DNA of 7,037 nt, from the NCBI GenBank assembly GCA_013372875.1, contig JABXIW010000284.1, positions 1-7,037 of the forward strand. Reading direction: 5' to 3'. Below are positions 1-7,037 of this stretch, one piece after another. Position 1 is the first letter of the stretch. The number at the start of each line of letters is the position of its first letter. Below the pieces are notes generated by a model, which was given only the letters and a program-made list of their open reading frames with translations, made no database searches and was not told where the DNA came from. The stretch is from Gammaproteobacteria bacterium. Its GTDB lineage: Bacteria > Pseudomonadota > Gammaproteobacteria > Enterobacterales > Kangiellaceae. A program made the translations under genes and the position numbers.

Positions 1-734
<734 letters not shown>

Positions 735-735
<1 letters not shown>

Positions 736-2069
736 TGGCTAAAATCCTTATTCCATCGTCGTTAATTCCGCTGACAGGATCTGTTCAGCAGAGTTTATTG
801 TTGGCGAAAGAACAGGGTTTTAATATTGATGAGATTGAGTTGGGCGTAAGCCCAACTCAATTTATTCAACTTGTTCTTGGGCAAAATACCTTTCGCGTAA
901 GTACCGATCTGATTGACGTATGTGAAGAAGCAGAAAATGCCGATTTTGTGCTTTACTACCAATCTGGTCTATCAGTTTCAGAATGTCGCCAACAACCATC
1001 CTCGGCCATTTTTATTGGTATTGAAGACGTAGAGTCTAAGCACGATGATTCTGTTGAGACGACAAGCGCGGACGTGTTGGATATCTGGCGCCATCCGATT
1101 AATGATGAAGTAAGAGCTCTATCAGTTGCTTCTACTTTTCGAACTACAACTCTTCAAACCGATCAACACTTAGCGTGGACAGTAACGCTGCTTGCTCTCG
1201 ATTTTCCTATTGAAGACGCTTTGACCTTGGCGCGCGCAATGACGAATGTTTCACGTGAAACACTTATTAATGGTGAAACAATGGTTAAGCAGGAGTGGGC
1301 GTCTCAGTTTGCTGACTTTCCTACACCAGTCCTAGAAGATTGTCGTCTAGGCATCAAAGTAGGTTGGTCATCACTCGGGCACTCTGTCAACTTTCCTCAT
1401 CTGAGCAAACAGAGTTTGGGTCTCTATCCGATCGTGGACGACGTCAGTTGGATTGAGCGGCTGTTGCCATTAGGTATCAACACCATTCAACTACGTATCA
1501 AAGACCCCTATCAGCCAGACTTAGAGCAGCAGATTGCACGCGCGATTGAACTCGGTCGTCAGTATGACGCTCAAGTTTTTATTAATGATTATTGGCAACT
1601 AGCAATAAAGCATGGCGCGTTCGGGGTTCATCTTGGTCAAGAGGATATCGAAGATTCCAATTTGAGCCAGTTGAGCACCGCAGGTATTTGCTTAGGTCTA
1701 TCAACCCATGGTTATTATGAACTTCTGCGTATCGTCCAAATTAATCCAAGCTACATTGCGCTGGGGCATATCTTTCCGACCACCACCAAACAAATGCCAT
1801 CCAAGCCGCAAGGTTTGGTTCGCTTAGCCTTGTATCAAAAGCTGATCGATAGCATTCCATATGGTGAAAGTGTTGGCTATCCAACTGTGGCCATTGGTGG
1901 CATTGACCAATCAAACGCAGAGCAAGTTTGGCAATGTGGCGTGTCCAGTTTAGCGGTGGTTCGTGCGATTACCTTGTCCGAATCGCCGAAACAAGTGATT
2001 GAGTTTTTCGACCAACTGATGAGCACAACGAGCACCTCATTGGTAATGGAGGACTATCGTGCTTACTGA
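735..2069 (+). CDS. thiE: Thiamine-phosphate synthase ThiE with degenerate ThiD-like N-terminal domain
   Basis: ThiE couples HMP-PP with the thiazole phosphate to give thiamine phosphate in the cytosol. The 444-residue protein is twice the usual length of about 211. Residues 228-444 are a complete TIM-barrel ThiE, starting LGLYPIVD. They contain the expected active-site segments QLRIK (252-256), NDYW (284-287, Mg/diphosphate Asp285), HLGQED (299-304), STH (323-325), FPTTTKQ (347-353) and AIGGI (386-390). Residues 1 to about 215 are an extra domain. Its stretch around residues 141-170 (TDQHLAWTV...[12 protein letters not shown]) resembles the C-terminal helix region of ThiD/ribokinase-fold kinases. 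The glycine-rich GTGC/GTGD anion hole is replaced by TDQH, so I infer an inactive HMP-P kinase remnant. The ATG overlaps the thiC stop by one base; a weak GAGG lies at 721-724. The 3' end overlaps thiF by 11 nt. A parS palindrome lies inside codons 171-176. ThiE identity is secure; the N-terminal call is inferred. Confidence 0.95.
834..861 (+). repeat. Perfect 12-bp inverted repeat with GTAA tetraloop, inside thiE
   Basis: ATTGAGTTGGGC (834-845) and its exact reverse complement (850-861) flank the four bases GTAA. The RNA would form a 12-bp stem capped by a GNRA-class tetraloop, extendable by one G-U and one A-U pair at the base. TTTATT-like sequence follows from 861, a poor but not absent U tract. 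It lies about 100 nt into thiE (codons 34-43). It could be a weak intragenic terminator or an mRNA-stabilising hairpin that sets thiC above the distal genes; this role is inference. Confidence 0.6.
1247..1262. other. parS: parS centromere-like site (ParB-binding palindrome) within thiE
   Basis: The 16 bases TGTTTCACGTGAAACA form a perfect palindrome and fit the bacterial chromosomal parS consensus TGTTNCACGTGAAACA. ParB binds such sites, spreads along neighbouring DNA and, with ParA, segregates the origin region. The site lies fully inside thiE, across codons 171-176 (N-V-S-R-E-T), in the non-catalytic N-terminal domain. An identical copy occurs at 5067-5082. Vibrio chromosome I parS sites are known to cluster tens of kilobases from oriC. 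Confidence 0.9.
2047..2053 (+). promoter_or_regulatory. Strong Shine-Dalgarno that decides the GTG start of thiF
   Basis: TGGAGGA, inside the last codons of thiE, is near-perfectly complementary to the 16S rRNA 3' end and lies 5 nt before GTG 2059-2061. It supports the GTG start and a ThiF N-terminus ([13 protein letters not shown]) that matches the family (E. coli MNDRDFMRYSRQ). Confidence 0.8.
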
Positions 2070-2841
2070 TCAAGAATTCATTCGTTATCAGCGTCAAGTT
2101 TCGTTACCTGAAATCGGAGAATCGGGCCAAGCTCGTCTTGGTCAATCTCATGTGTTGCTCATCGGCTGTGGTGGGTTGGGTAGTGCAGCAAGTTTATATC
2201 TCGCGGCTGCTGGCGTGGGTAAGTTGGTTGTGATTGATGATGACTGTGTCGACAGCAGCAATTTACAACGCCAGGTAATCTATCGTGAAGGCGACATTAA
2301 ACTGGCGAAAACCGAAGCGATGGCACAGCAGCTTCGTCATCTCAATTCATTAATTCAGGTACGCACGATTACCAAGCGCCTCGACCAAGCTCAGTTACAA
2401 CTCGAAGTCATGTTGGCGGATGTGGTGTTGGATTGCAGTGACAACCTGCCAACGAGGCAGCAGATCAATCAAGTTTGTTATGAGCAAAATACACCTCTGA
2501 TATCGGCGGCAGCGATTGGTTGGCAAGGGCAGTTTGCTGTTTTTGACTACTCAGACAAACTATCAAATTCAGGCTGCTATCGATGCTTGTATCCATTTGA
2601 TGAATTGCAGCAAACAATGAAGTGCAGCGAAACCGGCATTATTGGCCCTGTGGTGGGCACTCTGGGGAACTACCAAGCTCTCGCTGCTATTCAAAAGTTG
2701 GCGATAGATCGCTTTCATGTTGAGTGTGGTCAGTTACACCTCTTTGATGGATTGCGGATGAACTGGCAGACCATGTCTATAACCAAAGACAAGCAATGTC
2801 AGGTTTGTGGTGACAATAATCTTGCACCAGTGAGCAGTTAA
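2059..2841 (+). CDS. thiF: Sulfur carrier protein ThiS adenylyltransferase ThiF
   Basis: ThiF is an E1-like (MoeB/HesA/ThiF) enzyme. It adenylates the C-terminal Gly-Gly of ThiS so that sulfur can be added, the first step toward thiazole formation in the cytosol. The 260-residue protein matches E. coli ThiF end to end. It has the nucleotide-binding loop GCGGLG (36-41), the acidic strand IDDD with SNLQRQ (60-72, Arg71) and DCSDN (125-129). The zinc cysteines are paired as CYRC (173, 176) and CQVC (247, 250). Cys189 in [14 protein letters not shown] is at the place of the E. coli cysteine reported to form an acyl disulfide with ThiS. The start is GTG with a strong Shine-Dalgarno inside thiE, and the first 11 nt overlap thiE. 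MoeB is the nearest alternative, but the gene context and the Cys189 segment favour ThiF. After the stop, 79 nt precede thiS. Confidence 0.96.
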   Translation: MLTDQEFIRYQRQVSLPEIGESGQARLGQSHVLLIGCGGLGSAASLYLAAAGVGKLVVIDDDCVDSSNLQRQVIYREGDIKLAKTEAMAQQLRHLNSLIQVRTITKRLDQAQLQLEVMLADVVLDCSDNLPTRQQINQVCYEQNTPLISAAAIGWQGQFAVFDYSDKLSNSGCYRCLYPFDELQQTMKCSETGIIGPVVGTLGNYQALAAIQKLAIDRFHVECGQLHLFDGLRMNWQTMSITKDKQCQVCGDNNLAPVSS

Positions 2842-2904
2842 GAGATGACCGCCATGACAGTTTCAAATCAATTCGCAGCAAATTCGTTTGTGCGTTCATT
2901 TGTT

Positions 2905-2916
2905 AAAGGAGAGAGG
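2905..2916 (+). promoter_or_regulatory. Ribosome binding site that decides the GTG start of thiS
   Basis: AAAGGAGAGAGG contains AAAGGAG (2905-2911, 9 nt before the start) and GAGAGG (2911-2916, 4 nt before). Both point to GTG 2921-2923 rather than the in-frame TTG at 2888, which has no Shine-Dalgarno and would add 11 residues not found in the family. Confidence 0.75.
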
Positions 2917-2920
2917 TAAC

Positions 2921-3124
2921 GTGATAACTATCGCTATAAACGACCAAGCTCAGCAGGTCGAGTGTAAAGCCAACCTACAGCAAATCATTACCCAGTTTTC
3001 TCTGCCTGAAATGGGCTGTGTTTTTGCCATTAATAATCAAGTGGTGCCGCGTAGCGAATGGGCGAGTACGGTACTTTCTGAGGGAGATAGCATCTCTCTG
3101 TTTCAAGCCATCGCAGGGGGATAA
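2921..3124 (+). CDS. thiS: Thiamine biosynthesis sulfur carrier protein ThiS
   Basis: ThiS is a small ubiquitin-fold protein whose C-terminal Gly-Gly is adenylated by ThiF and converted to a thiocarboxylate, the sulfur donor to the ThiG thiazole synthase. From GTG 2921 the product is 67 residues, against 66 for E. coli ThiS. The tail FQAIAGG ends exactly at Gly-Gly, which is the functional requirement, and the central part ([24 protein letters not shown]) follows the E. coli pattern (LAINQQIVPREQWAQHIVQDGDQI). The start was chosen because a good Shine-Dalgarno lies just before it and the resulting N-terminus [11 protein letters not shown] lines up with E. coli QILFNDQAMQ; an upstream in-frame TTG at 2888 is not supported. 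The TAA overlaps the thiG ATG by one base (TAATG), suggesting coupled translation of this donor with its acceptor enzyme. Confidence 0.95.
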   Translation: MITIAINDQAQQVECKANLQQIITQFSLPEMGCVFAINNQVVPRSEWASTVLSEGDSISLFQAIAGG

Positions 3125-3897
3125 TGTCGATGCTGAAAATTGGTGATAAAGAATTTCAATCACGCTTGTTCACAGGAACAGGCAAATTTTCTAATAGCCA
3201 TTTAATGGCCGAAGCCATCCAGGTTTCAGGTTCACAGCTCGCGACGATGGCGCTTAAACGTGTGGATGTGCATGATCAGCAAGATGACATTTTGCAGCCT
3301 CTGATTCACGCCGGTGTGAATTTGCTACCGAACACCTCTGGCGCTAAAAATGCTAAAGATGCAGTTTTTGCTGCGCAGCTTGCTCGCGAAGCGTTGGGCA
3401 CAAATTGGGTCAAACTGGAGATCCATCCCGACCCAAAATACTTAATGCCTGACCCGATAGAAACCTTAGCCGCTGCCGAACAGCTCGCGCGAGATGGCTT
3501 TATTGTATTGCCATATTGCCATGCCGATCCGGTGTTGTGTAAGCGGCTGGAAGAAGTTGGCTGTGCTGCGGTGATGCCATTGGGTGCACCGATTGGTTCG
3601 AACAAAGGTATCGCTTCGCACGATTTTCTAGAAATCATTATTGACCAAGCGAACGTACCTGTTGTTGTGGATGCGGGAATTGGTGCTCCTTCACATGCGG
3701 CAAGGGCGATGGAAATGGGCGCGGATGCCGTGTTGGTGAATACGGCCATCGCTGCCGCAAGTAATCCCGTTGCGATGGCGAAAGCGTTCAAGATGGCAGT
3801 CGAGTCAGGTCGTATGGCTTATGAAGCTGGGCTTGCAGGGAAAGTTTCTCATGCCGTTGCTTCAAGTCCACTAACGGCTTTTCTCGATGAACTGTAG
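3124..3897 (+). CDS. thiG: Thiazole synthase ThiG
   Basis: ThiG is a TIM-barrel enzyme that forms the thiazole phosphate from 1-deoxy-D-xylulose 5-phosphate, dehydroglycine (from ThiH) and ThiS thiocarboxylate. At 257 residues it has the normal length and is colinear with E. coli ThiG: FTGTGKF near the start, [20 protein letters not shown] with the Schiff-base lysine Lys97, [22 protein letters not shown], and the C-terminal phosphate-binding strands [12 protein letters not shown] and [12 protein letters not shown]. The start is uncertain by two codons. ATG 3124 forms TAATG with thiS, but the AGGGGG ribosome site at 3115-3120 is only 3 nt away. ATG 3130 has a 9-nt spacing and gives the family-typical N-terminus MLKIGDK. 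The longer form is listed. The gene is followed by thiH after 15 nt. Function is certain. Confidence 0.97.
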   Translation: MSMLKIGDKEFQSRLFTGTGKFSNSHLMAEAIQVSGSQLATMALKRVDVHDQQDDILQPLIHAGVNLLPNTSGAKNAKDAVFAAQLAREALGTNWVKLEIHPDPKYLMPDPIETLAAAEQLARDGFIVLPYCHADPVLCKRLEEVGCAAVMPLGAPIGSNKGIASHDFLEIIIDQANVPVVVDAGIGAPSHAARAMEMGADAVLVNTAIAAASNPVAMAKAFKMAVESGRMAYEAGLAGKVSHAVASSPLTAFLDEL

Positions 3898-3912
3898 AAG
3901 TGAGGGTTCAAG

Positions 3913-5040
3913 ATGAGCTTTTATGATCGCTTTCAGCAGCTCGATTGGGATGACATATCCATGTCGATTTATGCCAAAACGGCGCAAGATGTGGAAAGGG
4001 CGTTAGCAACACCCAAACGAGATTTGGAAGATTTTAAAGCGTTGATTTCTCCTGCTGCTGAACCGTACTTAGAGCAGATGGCAAAGCTTTCTTATTCGCT
4101 GACGCGTAAGCGTTTTGGCAACACTATGTCGCTGTATATCCCGCTGTACCTCTCTAATCTTTGCGCCAACGCTTGTACCTATTGTGGCTTCTCTATGGAG
4201 AACCGCATAAAGCGAAGAACGCTGAATAGGGACGAAGTTGAGGCGGAGATTGATGCGATTAAGCGAATGAAGTTCGACAGCGTGTTACTGGTAACGGGTG
4301 AGCATGAGACCAAAGTTGGGATGAAATACTTTCGCGAAATGGTGCCAATTATCAAGCAGCGATTTAACTATTTAGCGATGGAAGTCCAACCGTTGAATCA
4401 GGACGAATACGCCGAGCTCAAAACATTGGGCCTTGATGCGGTGATGGTGTATCAAGAAACCTATCATCCCAAAACATATGCTCAGCATCATTTGCGTGGC
4501 AATAAAATGGATTTCCGATACCGGCTTGAAACGCCTGATAGGTTGGCAAAGGCGGGGATCGACAAAATCGGTATTGGCGCTTTGATTGGTTTGGAAGAGT
4601 GGCGCACCGACTGCTTTTTTGCTGCTGCGCATCTGGATTACCTGGAGCGTACTTATTGGCAATCGCGTTATTCGATTTCTTTTCCTCGTTTACGCCCTTG
4701 TGCCGGTAATGCACCAGCGTCGGGATTACAACCGAAATCCGTCATGACGGATAAGCAGTTGGTGCAATTGATTTGCGCCTATCGACTGTTTAATCCGGAA
4801 GTGGAGTTGTCATTGTCGACGCGCGAATCACCACAGTTTCGCGACAATGTTTTGCCGTTAGGCATCACGAGTATGTCTGCGGCATCGAAAACACAACCCG
4901 GTGGTTATGCGACCGAAGAGGTGGAGTTGGAGCAGTTCGAAATCAGTGACGAGCGTAGCGCGGCATCGGTAGAAGACATGATCAAAGCGAAAGGTTTCGC
5001 TCCGGTCTGGCGTGATTGGCACTCAGTTTACTCAGGTTAA
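3913..5040 (+). CDS. thiH: 2-iminoacetate synthase (tyrosine lyase) ThiH
   Basis: ThiH is a radical SAM enzyme that splits L-tyrosine into p-cresol and dehydroglycine (2-iminoacetate), which ThiG uses for the thiazole ring. It is the oxygen-sensitive route, in place of glycine oxidase ThiO. The 375-residue protein closely follows E. coli ThiH (377). The SAM/[4Fe-4S] motif CxxxCxxC is Cys84, Cys88, Cys91 in LCANACTYCGFSM. Further conserved blocks are LLVTGEHETKVG, MEVQPL, VMVYQETYH, RLETPDRL.KAGIDKIGIGALIGL, SFPRLRPC and LSLSTRESP...SKTQPGGYA. Compared with E. coli there is a short insertion after RLRPCAG (around residues 265-272), and the last residues of the E. coli C-terminus are absent. 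The ATG is preceded by GAGG (3902-3905) at 7 nt. It is the last gene of the operon; a parS palindrome and a terminator follow. Confidence 0.97.
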   Translation: MSFYDRFQQLDWDDISMSIYAKTAQDVERALATPKRDLEDFKALISPAAEPYLEQMAKLSYSLTRKRFGNTMSLYIPLYLSNLCANACTYCGFSMENRIKRRTLNRDEVEAEIDAIKRMKFDSVLLVTGEHETKVGMKYFREMVPIIKQRFNYLAMEVQPLNQDEYAELKTLGLDAVMVYQETYHPKTYAQHHLRGNKMDFRYRLETPDRLAKAGIDKIGIGALIGLEEWRTDCFFAAAHLDYLERTYWQSRYSISFPRLRPCAGNAPASGLQPKSVMTDKQLVQLICAYRLFNPEVELSLSTRESPQFRDNVLPLGITSMSAASKTQPGGYATEEVELEQFEISDERSAASVEDMIKAKGFAPVWRDWHSVYSG

Positions 5041-5066
5041 CCGAGGCGTTTACAGTATCATTGGCA

Positions 5067-5082
5067 TGTTTCACGTGAAACA
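5067..5082. other. parS: parS centromere-like site (ParB-binding palindrome) downstream of thiH
   Basis: A second exact copy of the palindrome TGTTTCACGTGAAACA starts 26 nt after the thiH stop. It is non-coding, so its perfect symmetry is not explained by protein constraint. With the copy at 1247-1262 it forms a pair 3,820 bp apart. It lies on the operon side of the terminator at 5161-5187, so it is probably transcribed in the thiH mRNA tail. Function as a ParB1 nucleation site is inferred from the match to the parS consensus. Confidence 0.92.
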
Positions 5083-5160
5083 TTGTGATTGAATGAACGC
5101 TTAGCTTTGAGTTTCATGGATGTGATTCATGGGCTGCGATTTACGAATTTAGCCCTAAAC

Positions 5161-5190
5161 AAAGGCTCTCCAAGTGGAGAGCCTTTTCTA
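5161..5190. terminator. Bidirectional intrinsic terminator between thiH and the aminopeptidase gene
   Basis: AAAGGCTCTCC (5161-5171) pairs perfectly over 11 bp with GGAGAGCCTTT (5176-5186) around an AAGT loop. On the plus strand it is followed by TTTTCTATTTT. On the minus strand the stem is followed by TTTGTTTAG-like sequence, so the hairpin can end both the thi operon and the convergent minus-strand gene, whose stop lies about 35 nt away at 5222-5224. The rest of 5083-5160 shows no other feature I can support. Confidence 0.9.
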
Positions 5191-5221
5191 TTTTATCTTT
5201 AATAGATGTTCGCACTTTTGT

Positions 5222-7012
5222 TTAAGAGTGGGCCAACGGCAGAGTTGCTTCGCGTAGCCATTCTTTTACTTCGCCTTCAACAAGCGGGCTGATTTGTTCC
5301 CATACTTTTTGATGGTAGTCGTTCAACCAAGCAAGTTCTGGACGAGTCAGCATATCGACATTGATATTACGTTTATCGATTGGACAGCGCGTCAAGGATT
5401 CGAATGATAGAACAGGGAAGTCGCCGTTAGTCGGTGTTTCAACTACGAGCTCTAGGTTCTCGATACGGATACCGAACGCATCTGCACGGTAGTAGCCAGG
5501 CTCATTTGATAGCACCATGCCTTCAGTTAGCGGCACATCAATTTGTTTCTTAGAGATGCTTGCCGGACCTTCATGCACACTTAGGAAGTGACCTACACCG
5601 TGGCCAGTACCGTGGTCGTAGTCATAACCTTCCGCCCAGAGATGTTGGCGAGCCAATGTATCGATTTGGTAACCGCGAGTGCCTTTCGGGAAGCGGGCAC
5701 GTGCTACACCGATATGACCTTTCAGCGCGAGAGTGAACTGTTTGATCATTTCTGCTGATGGCTGACCAATCGCGATGGTGCGTGTAATGTCGGTTGTGCC
5801 ATCTAGATACTGACCGCCTGAATCAACAAGGTAAAGTGTGTTCAGCTCTAGCTTACCTGGCTCAGGTTGGTTCTCATGATTGTAGTGACACATGGCCGCA
5901 TTGCCGCCTGCCGCAGAAATGGTATCAAAGCTCAGATCCATCAGCGTTGGGTCTTCTTTACGGAATGCTTCTAGGCGATCAGCCAGTGTAGCTTCATCAT
6001 GAAGATTGCCTGCAGCCACTTCGGCATCTAGCCAGCAAAGGAATTTGCTCATCGCTACACCGTCGCGGATATGACAGGCTTTCATGCCCGCAATCTCAAT
6101 TTCGTTTTTCGCGGCTTTTGGCATTAGGCACGGATCGGCTGCAGCAATAACCGATGCGCCCGCATTTTGCAGAACTAACTTAAACCATGCGTTACTGATT
6201 GCTGGGTCGAGCAATACCTTTTTACCAGACATGGCTTCAAGGCGAGATTGAAGTGCTTCTGGATGATGAACCGTCACACCAGTGCCCACGTGCGCTGCAA
6301 ATTCAGCAGGTAAGCGAGCGGGATCTAGGAAGTACTCTACACTTGAGTCGGCATGAAGAATCGCGTGCGACAGTAAAACTGGCAAACGCGATACATCCAA
6401 GCCACGTACGTTCAATAGCCAACAAATAGAATCAAGCGCTGTGATGACTGCGCTGTCTGCACCGGCTTTTGCTACCAGTTGAGCGATCTCTTTACGCTTA
6501 CTTTCGCTTGATTGACCAACGGCTTGTGTTGGCATAAGGCGAACGTCAGAAACCACTGGTGCAGGGCGGTCATGCCACAATTCATCAATTGGGTTGCCGG
6601 AGAGAATGTTTAGCTCAAGTTTTCCGGCCAGTTTTGCTTGTGCCATATCTAGCCAAGCCGAGCTGTGCATGCGAGGGTCGATAGCCACGGACGCATTTGC
6701 GGTTAGATTGTCTTGAATCCAATCCAATGCCGGTTCTTCAATTAGGTGGCGATATTCAAACAACTCGCTAGGAACTTGTTTGGTCACTTGAACTGTATAG
6801 CGACCATCAACAAAAATCGCGGCTTTGTCTTGTGTGATCACGGCTGCGCCTGCAGAGCCTGTGAATCCGGTTAGCCAATGGAGGCGTTCATTGTGCGCAG
6901 GGACATATTCACCCAGGTATTCATCTTCGTGAGGGATCAGTAGGGCATCAATGTTGTGTTGAGCAAGCCATTCGCGAATTGCGTTCACGCGGCTTAGGGT
7001 ATCGTTGTGCAT
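5222..7012 (-). CDS. Xaa-Pro aminopeptidase, large three-domain aminopeptidase P (M24B)
   Basis: This cytosolic metallopeptidase removes an N-terminal residue that precedes proline. At 596 residues it is the long, eukaryotic APP1-like type, not the roughly 440-residue E. coli PepP type, so no pepP symbol is given. Domain order is creatinase-N-like domain 1 (about 5-135, with LLIPHEDEYLGEYVP and WLTGFTGSAG), a second creatinase-like domain (about 155-300), the pitta-bread M24 catalytic domain (about 310-525) and a short C-terminal tail domain (about 530-590). All five metal ligands are visible: Asp397 (VDSGG), Asp408 (TTDIT), His471 (GTGHGVGH), Glu504 (SNEPGYY) and Glu518 (RIENL). The active-site histidines His376, His467 and His480 are also present. 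There is no signal peptide. The ATG has AAGGAA (7021-7026 on the complement) 8 nt upstream. It converges on the thi operon and has no obvious role in thiamine synthesis. Its promoter lies beyond the window. Confidence 0.95.
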   Translation of the reverse strand: MHNDTLSRVNAIREWLAQHNIDALLIPHEDEYLGEYVPAHNERLHWLTGFTGSAGAAVITQDKAAIFVDGRYTVQVTKQVPSELFEYRHLIEEPALDWIQDNLTANASVAIDPRMHSSAWLDMAQAKLAGKLELNILSGNPIDELWHDRPAPVVSDVRLMPTQAVGQSSESKRKEIAQLVAKAGADSAVITALDSICWLLNVRGLDVSRLPVLLSHAILHADSSVEYFLDPARLPAEFAAHVGTGVTVHHPEALQSRLEAMSGKKVLLDPAISNAWFKLVLQNAGASVIAAADPCLMPKAAKNEIEIAGMKACHIRDGVAMSKFLCWLDAEVAAGNLHDEATLADRLEAFRKEDPTLMDLSFDTISAAGGNAAMCHYNHENQPEPGKLELNTLYLVDSGGQYLDGTTDITRTIAIGQPSAEMIKQFTLALKGHIGVARARFPKGTRGYQIDTLARQHLWAEGYDYDHGTGHGVGHFLSVHEGPASISKKQIDVPLTEGMVLSNEPGYYRADAFGIRIENLELVVETPTNGDFPVLSFESLTRCPIDKRNINVDMLTRPELAWLNDYHQKVWEQISPLVEGEVKEWLREATLPLAHS

Positions 7013-7020
7013 CTGTTTTA

Positions 7021-7026
7021 TTCCTT
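7021..7026 (-). promoter_or_regulatory. Shine-Dalgarno of the aminopeptidase P gene
   Basis: Read on the minus strand, AAGGAA lies 8 nt before ATG 7012-7010. This fixes the start at the residue sequence MHNDTLSRV. Only 25 nt of upstream sequence are available, so no promoter can be judged. Confidence 0.7.
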
Positions 7027-7037
7027 CAAATTACCGC

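Noticed and set aside
2888..2920. TTG at 2888 as the thiS start
   Set aside because: No Shine-Dalgarno before it, and it adds residues absent from ThiS proteins; GTG 2921 has a strong ribosome site.
3306..3791. 161-codon minus-strand open frame opposite thiG
   Set aside because: Lies entirely antisense to a well-conserved gene, has a low-complexity Ala/Ser-rich product and no recognisable family; a shadow frame.
4372..4714. Two minus-strand open frames opposite thiH
   Set aside because: Both are antisense to conserved radical SAM coding sequence, overlap each other in different frames and show no protein family.
5083..5160. Small gene or second regulatory element between the parS site and the terminator
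   Set aside because: Only short imperfect repeats (for example TTTAG-CC-CTAAA at about 5148-5159) and no ORF with a ribosome site; nothing supportable.
5698..5703. CACGTG core in the aminopeptidase gene as another parS
   Set aside because: Context GGGCACGTGCTA lacks the TTT/AAA arms required by the consensus.
6287..6292. CACGTG core further into the aminopeptidase gene
   Set aside because: Context GCCCACGTGCGC does not match the parS arms.

Overview
The window comes from a gammaproteobacterium and most probably from a Vibrio. The ThiC, ThiE, ThiF, ThiS, ThiG and ThiH proteins read as close relatives of the Escherichia coli enzymes. Gene order (thiC-thiE-thiF-thiS-thiG-thiH, then a convergent 596-residue aminopeptidase P) matches what I remember of the origin-proximal region of Vibrio cholerae chromosome I. 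The ThiE protein carries a long N-terminal extension, and two perfect ParB-type parS palindromes are present, which also fits an origin-proximal location. The species cannot be named from the sequence alone.

Positions 1-5040 are one tightly packed plus-strand thiamine biosynthesis operon, entered near the middle of thiC. ThiC makes the pyrimidine half (HMP-P). ThiF, ThiS, ThiG and ThiH make the thiazole half: ThiF adenylates and helps load sulfur onto ThiS, ThiH cleaves tyrosine to dehydroglycine, and ThiG closes the ring. ThiE joins the two halves to thiamine phosphate. Most junctions overlap or nearly touch (TAATG at thiC/thiE and thiS/thiG, 11 nt overlap at thiE/thiF, 15 nt gap at thiG/thiH). 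The exception is a 79 nt gap between thiF and thiS, which holds a possible 24-codon ORF and the thiS ribosome binding site. The operon promoter, and any TPP riboswitch, lie upstream of the window.

Positions 5041-5221 separate the convergent transcription units. They contain one parS palindrome and a strong, probably bidirectional, intrinsic terminator. Positions 5222-7012 on the minus strand encode a large three-domain Xaa-Pro aminopeptidase with all five M24 metal ligands in place.

The most notable result is not a gene. Two identical 16-bp perfect palindromes, TGTTTCACGTGAAACA, occur 3,820 bp apart. One is embedded in the coding sequence of the thiE N-terminal extension and one lies just after thiH. 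They match the bacterial parS consensus, so this metabolic operon probably doubles as the chromosomal centromere region. Other points of interest are a ThiD-like but apparently catalytically dead domain fused to ThiE, and a 12-bp perfect hairpin with a GTAA tetraloop early in thiE.
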